From Myotis daubentonii (taxonomy: Eukaryota > Chordata > Mammalia > Chiroptera > Vespertilionidae): DNA of 64,000 nucleotides. Location of the stretch: contig NC_081844.1 in NCBI RefSeq assembly GCF_963259705.1, positions 37,823,341-37,887,340 on the forward strand, in the 5' to 3' direction. The position numbers were made by a program, and so were the translations under genes. Below the pieces are notes generated by a model. It was not told the origin of the DNA. It saw only the letters and a program-made list of their open reading frames with translations, and searched no databases. Shown piece by piece: positions 1 to 11,434 of the stretch; positions within the stretch are counted from its first letter, which is position 1, and each line of letters starts with the position of its first letter.

Positions 1-1360
1 GGGTTGGCAGTTTGTAGGTTTGGCAAAGCATTTAGGACCATCTTTGGAGTTCAAGTTCATTGATACATTATCTGTCTAGGCATTATCGATAATGATTTAA
101 CACATCAATGTGGTATAGCCACTCATGAGCTGCGTCACCTGAGGGAAGTCATTTTCTCCTTCCCTGGCTTCACTTTACTACTTTGTGAATGAGAGGCCTC
201 GATTAGGTGGCATCCAAGGTTAAAAATTCCCGCCTGCCGGAGGAAAACCTGACACATGGTACTCTACCGGGCTAACTTTCCTAACCTGTTCAGGTCTCAG
301 TCCTCACCTTTGCGATCCTCATGCAAAAACCCTGAACCTCTGTATTTGACCTACCTAACTGGCTTTGCCATTTGGACAAAAATCAAACAGTTATTAACAG
401 GTTAGTGACAGATTAGTAACAGTCTGATTCCATTAAAATTAGTCATTTAAGTCAGGCACAGAATCTCAGAGGAGCTCAGGGTGAGCGTCTGGGCTCCCTC
501 CAGTTTCTCTGGGTGGGCAAGGTGACGTAGGTGACACTGGCAGAACCCACCAGGAGGCCATTGCTGGGCCCAGGGAAAATTCAGTTATGGGAAATCCATG
601 GACAGACCTGCCTGGTTCCGTCACCAGTGGTCTCCTAGGCACTCCCCCAGGGTATGGCGTGATGGCAAAGGGACTCTTTGGAAGTTGGCACTTGTACAAG
701 TGGCCAGGCAGGCAACAGAGGGCATCTATGCTTGCTCCAGCCAAGCTAGACTGGTGTGTCCCAGCACCCGCTGGGTACAATTTACATTGTATTCTTTTGG
801 TTTTCCTTTCCTGGTGGGTCCCTGTCGGGGTTTCTGAGTCACCCACTTAGGGTGAATTCGAGCCAGTACTTAGAGGACAGCCACAGCAAGATGGGCACAT
901 CTGATATGTCTAATCACCTCTGCCTGGGGGCTCCATGCCCGTGGGGAAGCCTTCTGTAATAATCACTGTTTTGCCCACCTCCTCCACCCCCACTTGGGGA
1001 TCCCAGTTCTCATAGCACCAGTGATTCCAGGAAGCAGGAACATGGATCACTGAGGGGAGGACTGAGAGGTGTCATGCTGGAAACCCAAGTCTCATTGAAC
1101 ATAGGGATGGAGTGGCCCTTCTGCAGGACTCTTTGGGTATTAAGTGAGAGCCAGTCATGGGGATGCTGGGTTCCAAAGCTGGGGCCCCAGGGAGATGCCC
1201 TGCGGACAGGCCCTGGGGTCCACGGTTCACCAGTCTCAGGGAAGCTGTGCCTCTGGGGAGACCTACTTGAGGTATCTCAGCCTCACTTCCCTTCTCCCCA
1301 CGCCTCCTCTCCGCTTCCCAAACCCTCTGTGCTGGCTCCTCTGCCCTGTTGTAGGGCTGC
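1..1360 (-). other. FAM167A: Probable FAM167A 3' UTR (end not seen)
   Basis: This stretch lies directly downstream of the FAM167A stop codon on the minus strand. Mammalian FAM167A transcripts carry a long 3' UTR, so it is probably transcribed. I saw no clear minus-strand AATAAA before the window edge, so the cleavage site is not placed. Open frames here (for example 466-846 minus and 1074-1502 plus) resemble no known protein. No clear mobile element was recognised in it. Confidence 0.5.
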
Positions 1361-1732
<372 letters not shown>

Positions 1733-1954
1733 CTACTAGGAGACTTAACTAAGGGTTTGTTTCAGCAATTGGTCCACTTGGAGATATTAACACGTTCCCA
1801 GCTCAGGGAAGTGAAAAGGCAAACATAGGGAGGTGACAAATGAGAATGTGCTTGCCAAACAACACTTTGTGGTAAGTTAGACCCTATGTCTAAATCCTTT
1901 TGGAAGAAGGACATGTCAGTTCTGGTGTATTTCCAGCCCAGTCTCATTGGTTAC

Positions 1955-2115
1955 AGATACGTACAGATGGAGTAAGCGTATAAAGAAATTAATGGAATTG
2001 ATAAATACCAAATCCAGGAGCATGGTCACCTCTGGGCAGGAAGGAGGGAATGTGATTAGCGAAGGTACACAGGGGCTTCCACTTGTATTGGTAATGTTTT
2101 ATATCTTATGTCGGG
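1955..2115 (+). repeat. LINE-type 3'-tail fragment
   Basis: The sequence resembles the common old LINE 3'-tail block (GGTCACCTCTGGGCAGGAAG, then ACAGGGG and TGTATTGGTAATGTTTTAT). It is only partial and diverged, so the subfamily is not named. Confidence 0.5.
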
Positions 2116-2122
2116 TGGTGGG

Positions 2123-2283
2123 TATATGGATGTGAGAGAGAAACATCCATTGGCTGCTTCCTGTACTCACCCCAACCAGAGATCAAACCCACAACCTAGT
2201 TATGTGCCCTGACCAGAAATCAAACCCACAACCTTTTATTTATGGGAAGATGCTCCAACTAACCCAGCCAACTGGCTAAGGCT
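2123..2283 (-). mobile_element. Ves SINE, decayed
   Basis: On the minus strand this is a shortened Ves SINE: the GAGAGAGAAACATC block, GGCTGCTTCCTG, and two partly duplicated copies of the ACCAGA..TCAAACCCACAACC (box B side) segment. The box A region is poorly kept. It is older and more diverged than most Ves copies here. Confidence 0.6.
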
Positions 2284-2417
2284 CTATTATACTTTAAACA
2301 TTTTAGAATACCTGCAATATTTCTTAATAACGTTTCAAAAGAGCCAAACATAAATACATGCTACTATTTATTGAATATTTTCCTATAAACCAGATACCGT
2401 TCTAAGCTCTTTGGGTA

Positions 2418-2780
2418 TGTATTAGCCAGCCATACAAAATACCATAGACTGGGAGGCTTAAACAACAGACATTAATGTCTCACAGCTCCAGAGGTCAGGA
2501 AGTCCAAGATGAAGTTGCGAGCTGATTCAGTTCCTAGTGAGGACCCTCTTCCTGGCCTGCGGATGGACACTTTCTCACTGCGTCCTCACGTGATGGAGAG
2601 AAAGATCTCTCTTTCTCTTTTTATAAGGACACTAATCCTGTCATGGGGGCCCACCCTCCTGACCTCGAAATCTAATCACCTCCCAAAGGTCCCACCCCCA
2701 CATACCATCATATTGGGGACTGGGGCTTCAACATGTAAATTTGGGGAGTTGGGGGAGACACAGACATTCAGTCCATAACA
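2418..2780 (-). mobile_element. ERVL-MaLR (MLT1/MST-type) solo LTR
   Basis: Read on the minus strand this is a MaLR-type LTR: it begins TGTTATGGACTGAATGTCTG, carries the GGGACCTTTGGGAGGTGATT block, TTATAAAAAG, and GGACTTCCTGACC, and ends CTAATACA. The flanks GGGTA and GGGTT approximate the 5-bp target duplication. It is non-coding and solitary. Confidence 0.85.
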
Positions 2781-2799
2781 GGGTTTATTAATATGCAAC

Positions 2800-2945
2800 A
2801 GTCAATCTTCTACAATTCCATCCAGTAATGTCACCGTCATCTCCACAACTTACATGTGAAGAGGCAGAGGCTCAACCAAGTAGGTCACTGTGTCAAGTCC
2901 CAAAGCACACACACGGCAGAACTGGGATTAGGAACTCAGACAATG
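2800..2945 (-). repeat. MIR fragment
   Basis: The antisense MIR order is visible: CATGTGAAGAGGCAGAGGCTC, a TAGGTCACTGTGTCAAGTCC stretch, then CAGAACTGGGATTAGGA. Diverged but in the expected order. Confidence 0.65.
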
Positions 2946-3649
2946 AGACTCAGGAACCCAAGCTGCTGGCAACTAAGTCCTTGTGCCTCTTTGGGTAGAG
3001 TCGGGGTGTGGGGGTGTGGAGTGAGTTCTGTGCTCAGGGACCTCGTAGGAGGGACCTCGTAGGAGGCGCCTGATATTCCCAGTGCCTCAGTGTTTCCTGT
3101 TAGGAAGGGATGAGATAGTAACTCCGCACCTGGTTTAACATGTACGGTTTCCATTGTTCATCTACATGTTAACCTGGTCGGAGGTGCACAGCCAGCCCCG
3201 AGGTTCCCCCAGGACAGTCTGAGTATTTCACAAATCCGGGGGAGCTCCCGCGATTGCTCGGTCTCACAGCTGTGCGGTGGCAGAGGTGGGACTGGAGCTG
3301 AGGGATCTCCCGGGGGTCCTAGTGCGGAGCGTTTTCCATTAACGACACAGTCACAAGGTCACCAGCTGCACCTGCTTCCTTCTCACCCTTTACTCTGCCT
3401 ATGTTCGCAACGGGGTATTTTTTAATGGTTTTGTGTCTCAGCTGTGTCGTTTGTCCAGTGCTTGGAGCCAAACTGATTTAGAAAAATCAACTGTGAGATC
3501 CCAGAGGGACCCTCCCCCTGGTTATGTAAATAAATCCAAATGTTCTCACTTCTGCCTGTTCAGATTTGGAATCATGTACATTGCAGGGTAAAAAATAAGT
3601 GACTTCACCAGTAAGCATTTCATTTTTTCTCTCTTTCATTTTTATGTAC

Positions 3650-3775
3650 TTCTACAGATCTCTTCCAATTTTATACATGAGGGAAATCAAGATAGAAAGT
3701 CTTGCTTGGGGATAGCAAAGTATTTAATGGCAGAATCAGGATTTAAGTTTACAGCCTTCACTTAAGTAGCGTACT
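3650..3775 (-). repeat. MIR fragment
   Basis: Antisense MIR core (TTTTATACATGAGGGAAATC, then GGCAGAATCAGGATTTAAG). It is diverged and lacks both ends. Confidence 0.55.
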
Positions 3776-3835
3776 TCTCAATCCTTAGGCATAACAACCT
3801 AAATTTATTGCCAATCAGAATCTATTGCTCTAGAC

Positions 3836-4146
3836 CAGCGGTTCTCAACCTGTGGGTCGTGACCCTTTTGGGGGTCGAATGACCCTTTCACAGGGGTCGC
3901 CCAAGACCATCGGAAAACACATATATAATTACATATTGTTTTTGTGATCAATCACTATGCTTTAATTATGTTCAATTTGTAACAATGAAAATACATCCTG
4001 CATATCAGATATTTACATTATGATTCATAACAGTAGCAAAATTACAGTTATGAAGTAGCAATGAAAATAATTTTATGGTTGGGGGTCACCACAACATGAA
4101 GAACTGTATTAAACGGTCACGGCATTAGGAAGGTTGAGAACCACTG
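3836..4146. mobile_element. SPIN-type non-autonomous hAT transposon, full length
   Basis: This 311-bp element has terminal inverted repeats CAGCGGTTCTCAACC and GGTTGAGAACCACTG and the SPIN interior (GGGTCGTGACC, ATATCAGATATTTACATTATG, AATTTTATGGTTG). It is flanked by the 8-bp duplication CTCTAGAC/CTCTAGAT (7 of 8). It has no coding capacity and would have been moved by a transposase supplied elsewhere. SPIN is known for horizontal transfer among tetrapods, including bats. Confidence 0.92.
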
Positions 4147-5316
4147 CTCTAGATGAACACCAAACTAATGAAGGCAGGTGTGCCCCAGGGTAGCTGGTCA
4201 TTTATTCATTTGGAGGCCTTAGCCATGCCTGGAACGGGGCTAGGTGCTGCCTAAACCCTCTGAAGGAGACAGTATTCAAATCTGTCTGAAAGACAAGGCT
4301 GGCTCACACCCACTGTTTAATTTGATAAGGTCTTCTGAGAGTTTTACTCTACCACTTCTCTTTTCGGGTATTTTAATTTGAAAAGGAATCTGTGAAAAGC
4401 TAGTAACCCTATAATTTAGATTTGAACTTTGGCCTCAGGAATTGGATCTTTGGTCTGAAAGGGCTTTTTAAAGTTGGAGACTTTCAGGTTGAGCAGCTGT
4501 CTGGGATGTGATGTGCCTTGCAGTGGGTATGTGGTGGGGGGAATGGGCCATTTTTCTATGGCCAATAGATCTGGTCAAAGGTCAGAGCAATGAGTTAGGG
4601 TCTAAAACCCATTAGAATCAGCTGGTCAGAGGGGTGATAGTAAGGCACATGCCCAGTTCCCTTTGACTGGACAAAGGCCACCTCACTGGAGCCACCTCAT
4701 GAACCCATTCAACTCTGCAGAAGAGAAAGAAAAATCACACATCCAGTAGGGCTGGTGACTGCCCATTCTGCTGGTTTGTGTTCCAACACGGGGAGGGGTG
4801 GTGAATCTGCAGGCCTGGGCTCTGAGGGCCCCTCATAATGTGTGCGTCCCACCCTGGGAGTCTCTCGGAATATATATTTTGTTATGACCCTTGAACATAA
4901 ATCAGCTATTTCATTTGATGCTCGAAGTAACAGTGTTTGTTCCAATTCTACAAGAAAAATCGGCAGTGCTAGCCTATTCTCACCTACTCTGTGGGCCACA
5001 CAGGGGTTTTCCAGGGTGACTTTGCGCCTTAAATACTAACTGAGTCCCTGTTATAAGGTAACCCGACTGTAACCATATAGAAAAAAAGTTCCCACTGTCA
5101 CTGCAGAAACCTAAGCAAAATGTGCAGGGCTCAGAGGTGGTATTTTTTCTAGAAATTTTTTTTTCAATTGTGATTAAATACAAATAACATAAAACTTATC
5201 ATCTTAACCATTTTAAAGTGTACAGTTTAGTAGCATTAAGTACATTTACACTGTTGTGCAGCCACCACCATCATCCATCTTCAGAACTCCTTACATCTTG
5301 TAAAACTGAAACTCTG

Positions 5317-5537
5317 GGCCCTGGCTGGCTAGCTCAGTTGGTTAGAACATTGTTCCGATATGCCAAGGTTGTGGGTTTGATCTTCAATCAGGGCACATAC
5401 ACGAATCAACCAATTAATTCAATGAATGCTTAAATAAGTGGAACAACAAATCAGTATCTGTCTCTGTCTCTCTCCCCCTACCTCTCTCTCTAAAATCAAT
5501 AAATAAATTAAAAAAAAACACACACACACACAAAAAT
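5317..5537 (+). mobile_element. Ves SINE in L1
   Basis: A tRNA-derived head (GCCCTGGCTGGCTAGCTCAG with box A TAGCTCAGTTGG, and box B-like GGGTTTGATC) is followed by AAATAAGTGGAACAACAAATC, a CT-rich stretch, AAATCAATAAATAAATT and an A/CA tail. The flanks CTGAAACTCTG (5306-5316) and CTGACACTCTG (5538-5548) are a target-site duplication, 10 of 11 matching. Confidence 0.92.
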
Positions 5538-5668
5538 CTGACACTCTGTCCCCATTAAACAGCTTCCTGTTCCCCTTCCAAGCCCTGGCAACCACCATTC
5601 TACTCTCTGTCACTGTGGCTGTGACTACTTTAGAAACCTCATATGAATAAAATCTACAGTATTTGTCT

Positions 5669-5891
5669 CTCTTTTTCTTTTTAATATATTTTTATTTATT
5701 TCAGAGAGAAAGGGAGAGGGAGAGAAAGGTAGAAACATCAATGATGAGAGAGAATCATTGATTGGCTGCCTCCTGAACACCCCCCACTGGGGATTGAGCC
5801 AGCAACAGGCACATGCCCTTGACTGGAATCGAACCTGGGACCCTTCAGTCCATAGGCTGATGCTCTATCCACTGAGCAAAACCAGCTAGGG
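5669..5891 (-). mobile_element. Ves SINE in L1
   Basis: Minus-strand full-length Ves: A/T-rich tail, GATAGAAACATC-type block, ATCAATGATGAGAGAGAATC, the CTGGGGATTGAGCC centre, and box B/box A as GAATCGAACCTGGGACC and CCACTGAGC. The flanks CTACAGTATTTGTCT and CTACTATATTTGTCT form a 15-bp duplication with two mismatches. Confidence 0.93.
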
Positions 5892-6174
5892 CTACTATAT
5901 TTGTCTTTTTGTGGCTAGTTTATTTCACTCAGTACAATGTCCTCACAGTTCACACAGTTAAGAAGCTTTTTATAAATTAAATATTTTCAGAAAATGTAAT
6001 GAACGTGTCTTTGCAGATCCTGTGTAGAGTAGGTCAGAAAAGTGGCAGTTCCTGAGGATGGTTCCCGGGAGCAGGGTCTAGGGATGAGCAACTCCTTCCT
6101 TTTTCTCTTTTCTGCCAAGGAGACATGTGGGGCAGCGATGACAACACCCTGTCTCCTGCCACATAATGCCAGAT

Positions 6175-6320
6175 GCACTTTCCATATATTACTTACTGCA
6201 TCTTCCCACAACTCTAGATGGCCGGTATTTTGATCTGCTTTATGGTTGAGGAAGCCAACTCAGAGAAGTTAAGGGACACACATGGTAGCACTCGGATCAC
6301 ACTGGGGCCTGTCAGAGCCC
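6175..6320 (-). repeat. MIR fragment
   Basis: Antisense MIR: TTATGGTTGAGGAAGCCAAC, AGAAGTTAAGGGACACACAT, then ACTCGGATC. Moderate divergence. Confidence 0.6.
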
Positions 6321-6399
6321 AGAGCTGGTGGCCTTTCTGTGACTTCCATCGACCTGAAGGGGGGCTGGGTCCCAGGGGCAGCAGAAACGGGAACTTCAA

Positions 6400-6590
6400 T
6401 TGCTCTGGGGTTAGAATCTGGGCTCATGCTGAACCTTATTCCTCATTAGCTGTGTGGCTTTGAGCAAGTCACTAATGCTCCTTGAATTTCTGTCTCTTCA
6501 TCTACAGAAAAGGCATAATGCCTAGTGCAGGACTGTGAGAAGCAAATTAGATGGTACGCAATATACCAACTAAGCTGAACAATGCCAGTC
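6400..6590 (+). repeat. MIR copy
   Basis: Sense MIR: GTTAGAATCTGGGCTC, then AGCTGTGTGGCTTTGAGCAA, TCTTCATCTACAGAAAAGG and a closing GTGAGAAGCAAATTAGA block. Core and 3' side are both present. Confidence 0.75.
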
Positions 6591-7429
6591 AGATAAAGGT
6601 AAGCGGTTCACAGCTTAAGTCTTTTCTCTCCAGACCAAGGTGTGGGATGTGGAAACCAGCCAGGGCCTCCCAGTTTTAAGACTTTAGTAAAGAAACTGAG
6701 ATGCTGGGCCCAGTGACTCAACTATCGATGTGGATTTAATGCATTCCCTGGCCAGCACCCAACTGCAGGGCGTGACTGTTTCTAATGCCCTGTCCCAGGG
6801 AGAAAGGCGCTTGCCGGATTCTCAGAGGTGTGGCCCGTAATCCCAGCAATCCTGTAATTAGGGTAGAGCACTTGGTGAAAGAGCAAGAAATGTCACTGCC
6901 TCGCTGTCAGCATGTTGTGGTAACAGGGCATGTTCCCATCAGGGGAGAAAGCCATGAAGGGGTTGGCGGGTGACCAGTGGTCTCTTGGAATAACAGTGTT
7001 TGTGGGCTATGCTTGACTGTAGCCAACACAGGTGTGCTTCCTGTGTCAGACAAGAATGCTTCTCAAGTTGTTTTTTAAGGTAGAAGGTGAATCCCCCAGG
7101 GCAGGATTAAGTAAGTAAAGGCGGCAGTTGAGCTGCGCCATAGGAGGAGATTGCCTTGGCTGGGCTTGGTGAGGTGTCGGGGTGGTGAGAGGCCCAGGTG
7201 GGGAGAGAGGAGACACCCAGGAGGAAAGCCAGCCAGGAAACTCAGAGGCAGGAAGATCTAAAATGAGTGTGTAAGTGGTTTGCTGTGAGGTTTCTTTAGT
7301 CAAGTCTTGTGGGTCACTGGTGATTTAGAGGGAGTTAGAAGACGGGCTGACTCCTGCCTCTAGGCTGGTGAAATGAAGACAAAGCCTGCAGTAAAATGAC
7401 ATGGATGACATATGGCAGTTACTCAGTAA

Positions 7430-7600
7430 ATGAAACATAGAGTTACCATATGATCCAGCAATTCTATTTCCGGTGTGTGCCCACAAAAAAGGAAAGCAGG
7501 GACTCACACAGCTAGTTGTACACACCCTGTTCACAGTAGCATTATTCACAATAACCCAGGTGTCCATTGATGGGAGAATGGGTACACAAAAGGTGCTGTG
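7430..7600 (+). mobile_element. L1 fragment, sense
   Basis: The order ACCATATGATCCAGCAATTC, AAAGCAGGGACTCACACAGC, GCATTATTCACAATAACCCA and GTCCATTGATGGGAGAATGG is the classic end of the L1 ORF2/3' region. It is a short, broken piece with no usable frame. Confidence 0.85.
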
Positions 7601-8182
7601 CTGGACCCAGCTCCACCACGGGACAGAAACCTGGACACTGGCTTTGCCTCTAGCTCTCCGGAACCCCCCGCTGATGGTTTTCCAGGACTGGATTAAGGAA
7701 AATGGGACTTTAGAAACCAAGGGATGTAATTCCAAGCAAATAAAGCTTTCTACCACATCTCATCCTCTTTTGGTGTCCTCTGGAAATACTTATTCCAGCA
7801 GCACCCCCAGAACCCCACTTCCAACAGCAACGGAGAAAGACCATCCGCACATTTCTTTGATAACACCCCCACCCTGCCCTGCCCACCCTGGGCACTCAGG
7901 AAGGCCCTGGAACTGTTGAGTACTGTGAAATGTGGCCAGCACTGACCATGGGGGCTGCTGATACGAGCGTGAGACAAGAGAGGGCTGGGCCGGAGCCGGA
8001 GAACAGCTGTCTGATGGGCCCTCATAGAATCTCTCCGCACATCTTCCCTCATTGAGAACTCAGGGCTGATCATCCTTTGGCTCCTTCCTGCTCTAGGGTT
8101 GAAGGTTCTGCTCATTATTCTAACTAGCACTATTAGAATTAGCACAATCAGAAAGGGGAGGTTTTGTCCTCCTCAGTCACTG

Positions 8183-8385
8183 GAGCTGGATGAGTGCCTG
8201 CCCTGGTGGGAGCTGGGTGGGTGCCTGCCTTAGGGGAGAGCTGGGTGGGTACCTGCCTTAGGGGAGAGCTGGGTGGGTACCTACCCTGGTGGGAGCTGGG
8301 TGGGTGCCTGCCCTGGTGGGAGCTGGGTGGGTGCCTGCCCTGGTGGGAGCTGGGTGGGTGCCTGCCTTAGGGGAGAGCTGGATGG
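8183..8385. repeat. 27/28-bp minisatellite, about 7.5 copies
   Basis: Tandem units start at 8183, 8210, 8238, 8266, 8293, 8320 and 8347, with a partial unit at 8375. Each begins GAGCTGGGTGGGTGCCTGCC. Two endings alternate: CTGGTGG (27 bp; units 1, 4, 5, 6) and TTAGGGGA (28 bp; units 2, 3, 7). Runs of 27-bp units keep frame, so a nine-residue periodic open frame appears on both strands, but this follows from unit length and is not evidence of a gene. Confidence 0.97.
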
Positions 8386-8974
8386 GAGAAGAGAGGCTTC
8401 TCAGCCTCCTGGAACCTGCCTTCTCCTGAGCAGCTTCTGGCTCGATAGTCGAGAGCTGTGGCTCCTGAAAACCAGGCCCTTGGCACAGACATGGAGCCCT
8501 TCTCCATGCTGCCAAGGACTTGGCTGCCCTGAATGAGCCTCTCTGTGACTTTTCCCCGGCTTCTGTCTGCTCACTGGCTGTGACTGGCTCAGGCCCGCAC
8601 ACAGGGGCATGACCAACACCCACTGGGCAGTGCCCAGTTTTTCAGACCCTGGCAGCAGCCTGGGAAGAGGGGGTGGGTCCAGAAGCTTGTAAAATAATAC
8701 ATCCTCAGAAAGCAATTGCCCAGCCAAGGACATGCCTCAGGCTTGGACAGTCCCTTCTGAACCCATCCGCCACCAGACCTGGCCTTCGATTATAATAAGG
8801 AAGAGAGAGGGGGAGTTCTTAGAAAGAGAGCTAAATTGAGTAAACTTTGGAGAGTAATGGCCCAAAGTTTCAGGAATTGAGAGAACGTGTTGAATGAGCA
8901 TAAAACTTTATGAAATACAAAGTGTACTCCTACTCATTTGCTCACAGGAGCAATTGGCTGATAGCAGCCGTTCA

Positions 8975-9155
8975 AAGCAGGGGTTCAGAGGTCAGGTGGA
9001 TCTGGGTTCAAATCCATGCTCTGCTGGTTGACCATAGGCAATTGCTTCACCTCAGTTTTCTCTTCTGTACAATGGGGGTAGTGATAGTGCCTATTGAATG
9101 ATGTGATGTGTGTGAATGTGCATAACCTCTAGACCTTGGCAGGTGCTCAGTGCCT
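8975..9155 (+). repeat. MIR copy
   Basis: Sense MIR with GGATCTGGGTTCAAATCCAT (tRNA-like box B), GCTCTGCTGGTTGACCATAG, the TCAGTTTTCTCTTCTGTACA block and AATGGGGGTAGTGATAGTGC. One of the better-kept MIRs here. Confidence 0.85.
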
Positions 9156-9177
9156 TTCTCCTGCCCTCCTCTCTGTC

Positions 9178-9305
9178 CTCTCATAACACCCTGCCAGGTA
9201 GGTATTTATTACCCCCACTTTCCAATGACAAAGCCCAGGGCTAGGCTAGTTGGTTTTCCTAAAGTCACCCAGCTAAGATGTGGTAGAACCTAATTGGAAG
9301 TCTAA
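9178..9305 (-). repeat. MIR fragment
   Basis: Antisense MIR: AACACCCTGCCAGGTAGGTA, CCCACTTTCCAATGAC, then AAGTCACCCAGCTAAGATGT. It lies just after a sense MIR, so the two copies face each other. Confidence 0.7.
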
Positions 9306-10319
9306 TCTAGTTAGAAATTTTACGCTTTTCCCAATCTGCCTGTGACCGGTTAATGAGCCAATGGCCCGAGAATCACCCCCAGGCACCTGTTAAACTCCTG
9401 ACACCACTGCAGGTGTACGGGATCAGAACTTCTACGGAGAGTCGGGGCAGGCTCCATATTTTTAACACATGTCCTGGAGCCTCGCCCACACTACCCACTA
9501 GTCACTAGCAGGTTGTATAGTTATTAAACCAGGAGGGTGGCCACCGGAGGAACGGGGTTTTAATTATTATAGGAGAAATGAGGAGAAGCTTAATGTCAGT
9601 TATGCTTAAAGGTGTGGATTGGGTTGCTGAGGAGGTTGGGGGGTTGTGTATTTCCCTTTGGTTAATTTCATTGCCCACTGTGCCTGGCACACGGCGACCA
9701 CTCAGCGTGGACTTCAGCTCCCCCAGGCACTTTGGAAGTACATTACATTTATTGTATAACTCTTGTCACACCTTGTCCTTGTGTTTACTTGCCTGTCTCC
9801 TCCACAAAGGGGGAAACCCCAGGAAGACGTTCACCTGGGCCTCCACCCACACCAGCACCTAGGACCAGGCACTAGTGAACGTGGGTTGTATTGAATAGAC
9901 AGGACTGGGTCAAAGGACCCTGCCTGTGTCTTATACCCCGAGACTGCCTTGTGCTGTTGTTCTGGTTGGACACAACCATCAGACCTCTTCTCCTTCCCTC
10001 TGCCCTCTCCTTGGCACTGCAAGACAGCCAGGAAAAGGAAGGGAGGGGAGACCTGATTCCTAGTCCACTTCATCTCATTGGTCCACAGTCCCCACCTCAT
10101 CAGCTCTCATGCCAAATAGGAAGTTTTTGGGGATTGCAGGCCTCATTTTTCTTATCTTATTCTAGGAGATTCTATACCTTTTTTTTTTTTTTTTAAATCC
10201 GCAGACTATAGGATGAGGAATGTGTACCAATTACATTGGCAAGAGAGAGAGGAGTTTGGTTCTTATCTTTCTTTTGTCTTTTATTTTTTTATTTTTTATT
10301 CTCCCTAATCTATCTATAT

Positions 10320-10538
10320 CAGTGGTTCTCAACCTTGGCTGCACATTAGAATCACCTGGGAATCTTTTTAAAATCCTGATTTCTGGGCCTCATCCTCCAG
10401 AAATTCTGTTTCTTTGTTACTAATGTTGTGGCCCCACCCCATAACAAAGAAACAGAATTTCCGAAGGATACCCAGAAATCAGGATTTTAAAAAGATTTCC
10501 AGGTGATTCTAATGTGCAGCCAAAGTTGAGAACCACTG
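10320..10538. mobile_element. MER5-type hAT-Charlie MITE with long inverted arms
   Basis: The ends CAGTGGTTCTCAACCTTGGC and CAAAGTTGAGAACCACTG are terminal inverted repeats that extend through GCTGCACATTAGAATCACCT to about 100 bp per arm (about 10320-10425 and 10433-10538), with a short centre near GTTGTGGCCCC. Long terminal repeats are normal for MER5A, but these arms match unusually well. No coding capacity. Confidence 0.8.
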
Positions 10539-10709
10539 ATATAAAGGGTTAATATGCGAATTGTCCTTCCCTCCATCCAGGTAATGACGTCAAATAGCAA
10601 TACCCGGCTTCCTCTCCCTAGCTACGACTAGCCTCCTTGCAGTTTCTTCAGCCCAGGAACACGACTTGTTTTATACCCAGGTGGAAACAGTTTACACTAC
10701 AACCAAATG

Positions 10710-10790
10710 TCTGTGAAGCATTTTCCCGTGCCTCATCTCATTTGATCCTCACAGAAATCCTGGAGTAGATAGATAGGAGACTTGGTGGAA
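10710..10790 (-). repeat. MIR fragment
   Basis: Short antisense MIR piece: CTCATCTCATTTGATCCTCA, then CAGAAATCCTGGAGTAGATA. Confidence 0.55.
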
Positions 10791-10812
10791 TCCTATTTTC
10801 TTTTCATTAGCC

Positions 10813-11034
10813 CAGTGGTTCTCAACCTTCTGGCCCTTTAAATACAGTTCCTCATGTTGTGACCCAACCATAAAATTATTTTCATTGCTACTTCATAACT
10901 GTAGTGTTGCTACTGTTATGAATCGTAATGTAAATATCTGATATGCAGGATGGTCTTAGGCGACCCCTGTGAAAGGGTCTTTCGACCGCCAAAGGGGTCG
11001 CGACCCACAGGTTGAGAACCACTGGTCTACACAT
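10813..11034. mobile_element. SPIN-type hAT, internally deleted
   Basis: The ends CAGTGGTTCTCAACCTTC and GGTTGAGAACCACTG and the interior (ATAAAATTATTTTCATTGCT, TGAATCGTAATGTAAATATC, GGCGACCCCTGTGAAAGGG) identify SPIN in the orientation opposite to the 3836 copy. At 222 bp it lacks about 90 bp of the middle (the part present at about 3905-4000 of the full copy). No convincing 8-bp duplication is seen. Confidence 0.9.
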
Positions 11035-11434
11035 TCTGTAGTAACCACGAAAGGGCCAGCCTCTGGTCAGGGGAATAGAACACTGTTTTCCTCCTGCAGC
11101 CCGCTGGTGTGGACAGGCTGAGAGGCTCGACACAGACTGAAAAGACTTTACCTGGAGCAAAGGGTCACCTGGACTAGAAATTCTCTTGTGGATCAAACCC
11201 AGCTCAGCCAGCACCTGGTGGCTCTGAACAAGTTATTATTTTCATCATAGAATGGGCATGGCTGCCCTGCCCCTGCTAAAGGCTGTTATGAGACATTGCT
11301 AATTGCACTCTGTAACCCTTTACACACGTCCCTTTCTACAATTGCAGGGTTTCTAATGTGGGCTTTTTGACAAATCATATCCACCCTGACTCAGACCTTT
11401 GATGTATCTATACCTCGTACCAAGGAAAAACCTC

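Larger units (their letters stand above)
5150..5960 (-). mobile_element. L1 fragment, antisense, split by two Ves SINEs
   Basis: Three pieces (5150-5316, 5538-5668, 5892-5960) read continuously as an old L1 in antisense: AACATAAAACTTATCATCTT, TGTTGTGCAGCCACCACCAT, CCCTGGCAACCACCATTCTA, then GTTTATTTCACTCAGTA. Two Ves SINEs in opposite orientation interrupt it. Subfamily not named. Confidence 0.85.

Noticed and set aside
8183..8385. CRISPR-like repeat array
   Set aside because: Units are directly adjacent without spacers, and the genome is mammalian: it is a minisatellite.
8258..8623. Periodic nine-residue repeat protein over the minisatellite
   Set aside because: The periodicity comes from the 27-bp unit; there is no homology, and the sequence is intronic to FAM167A.
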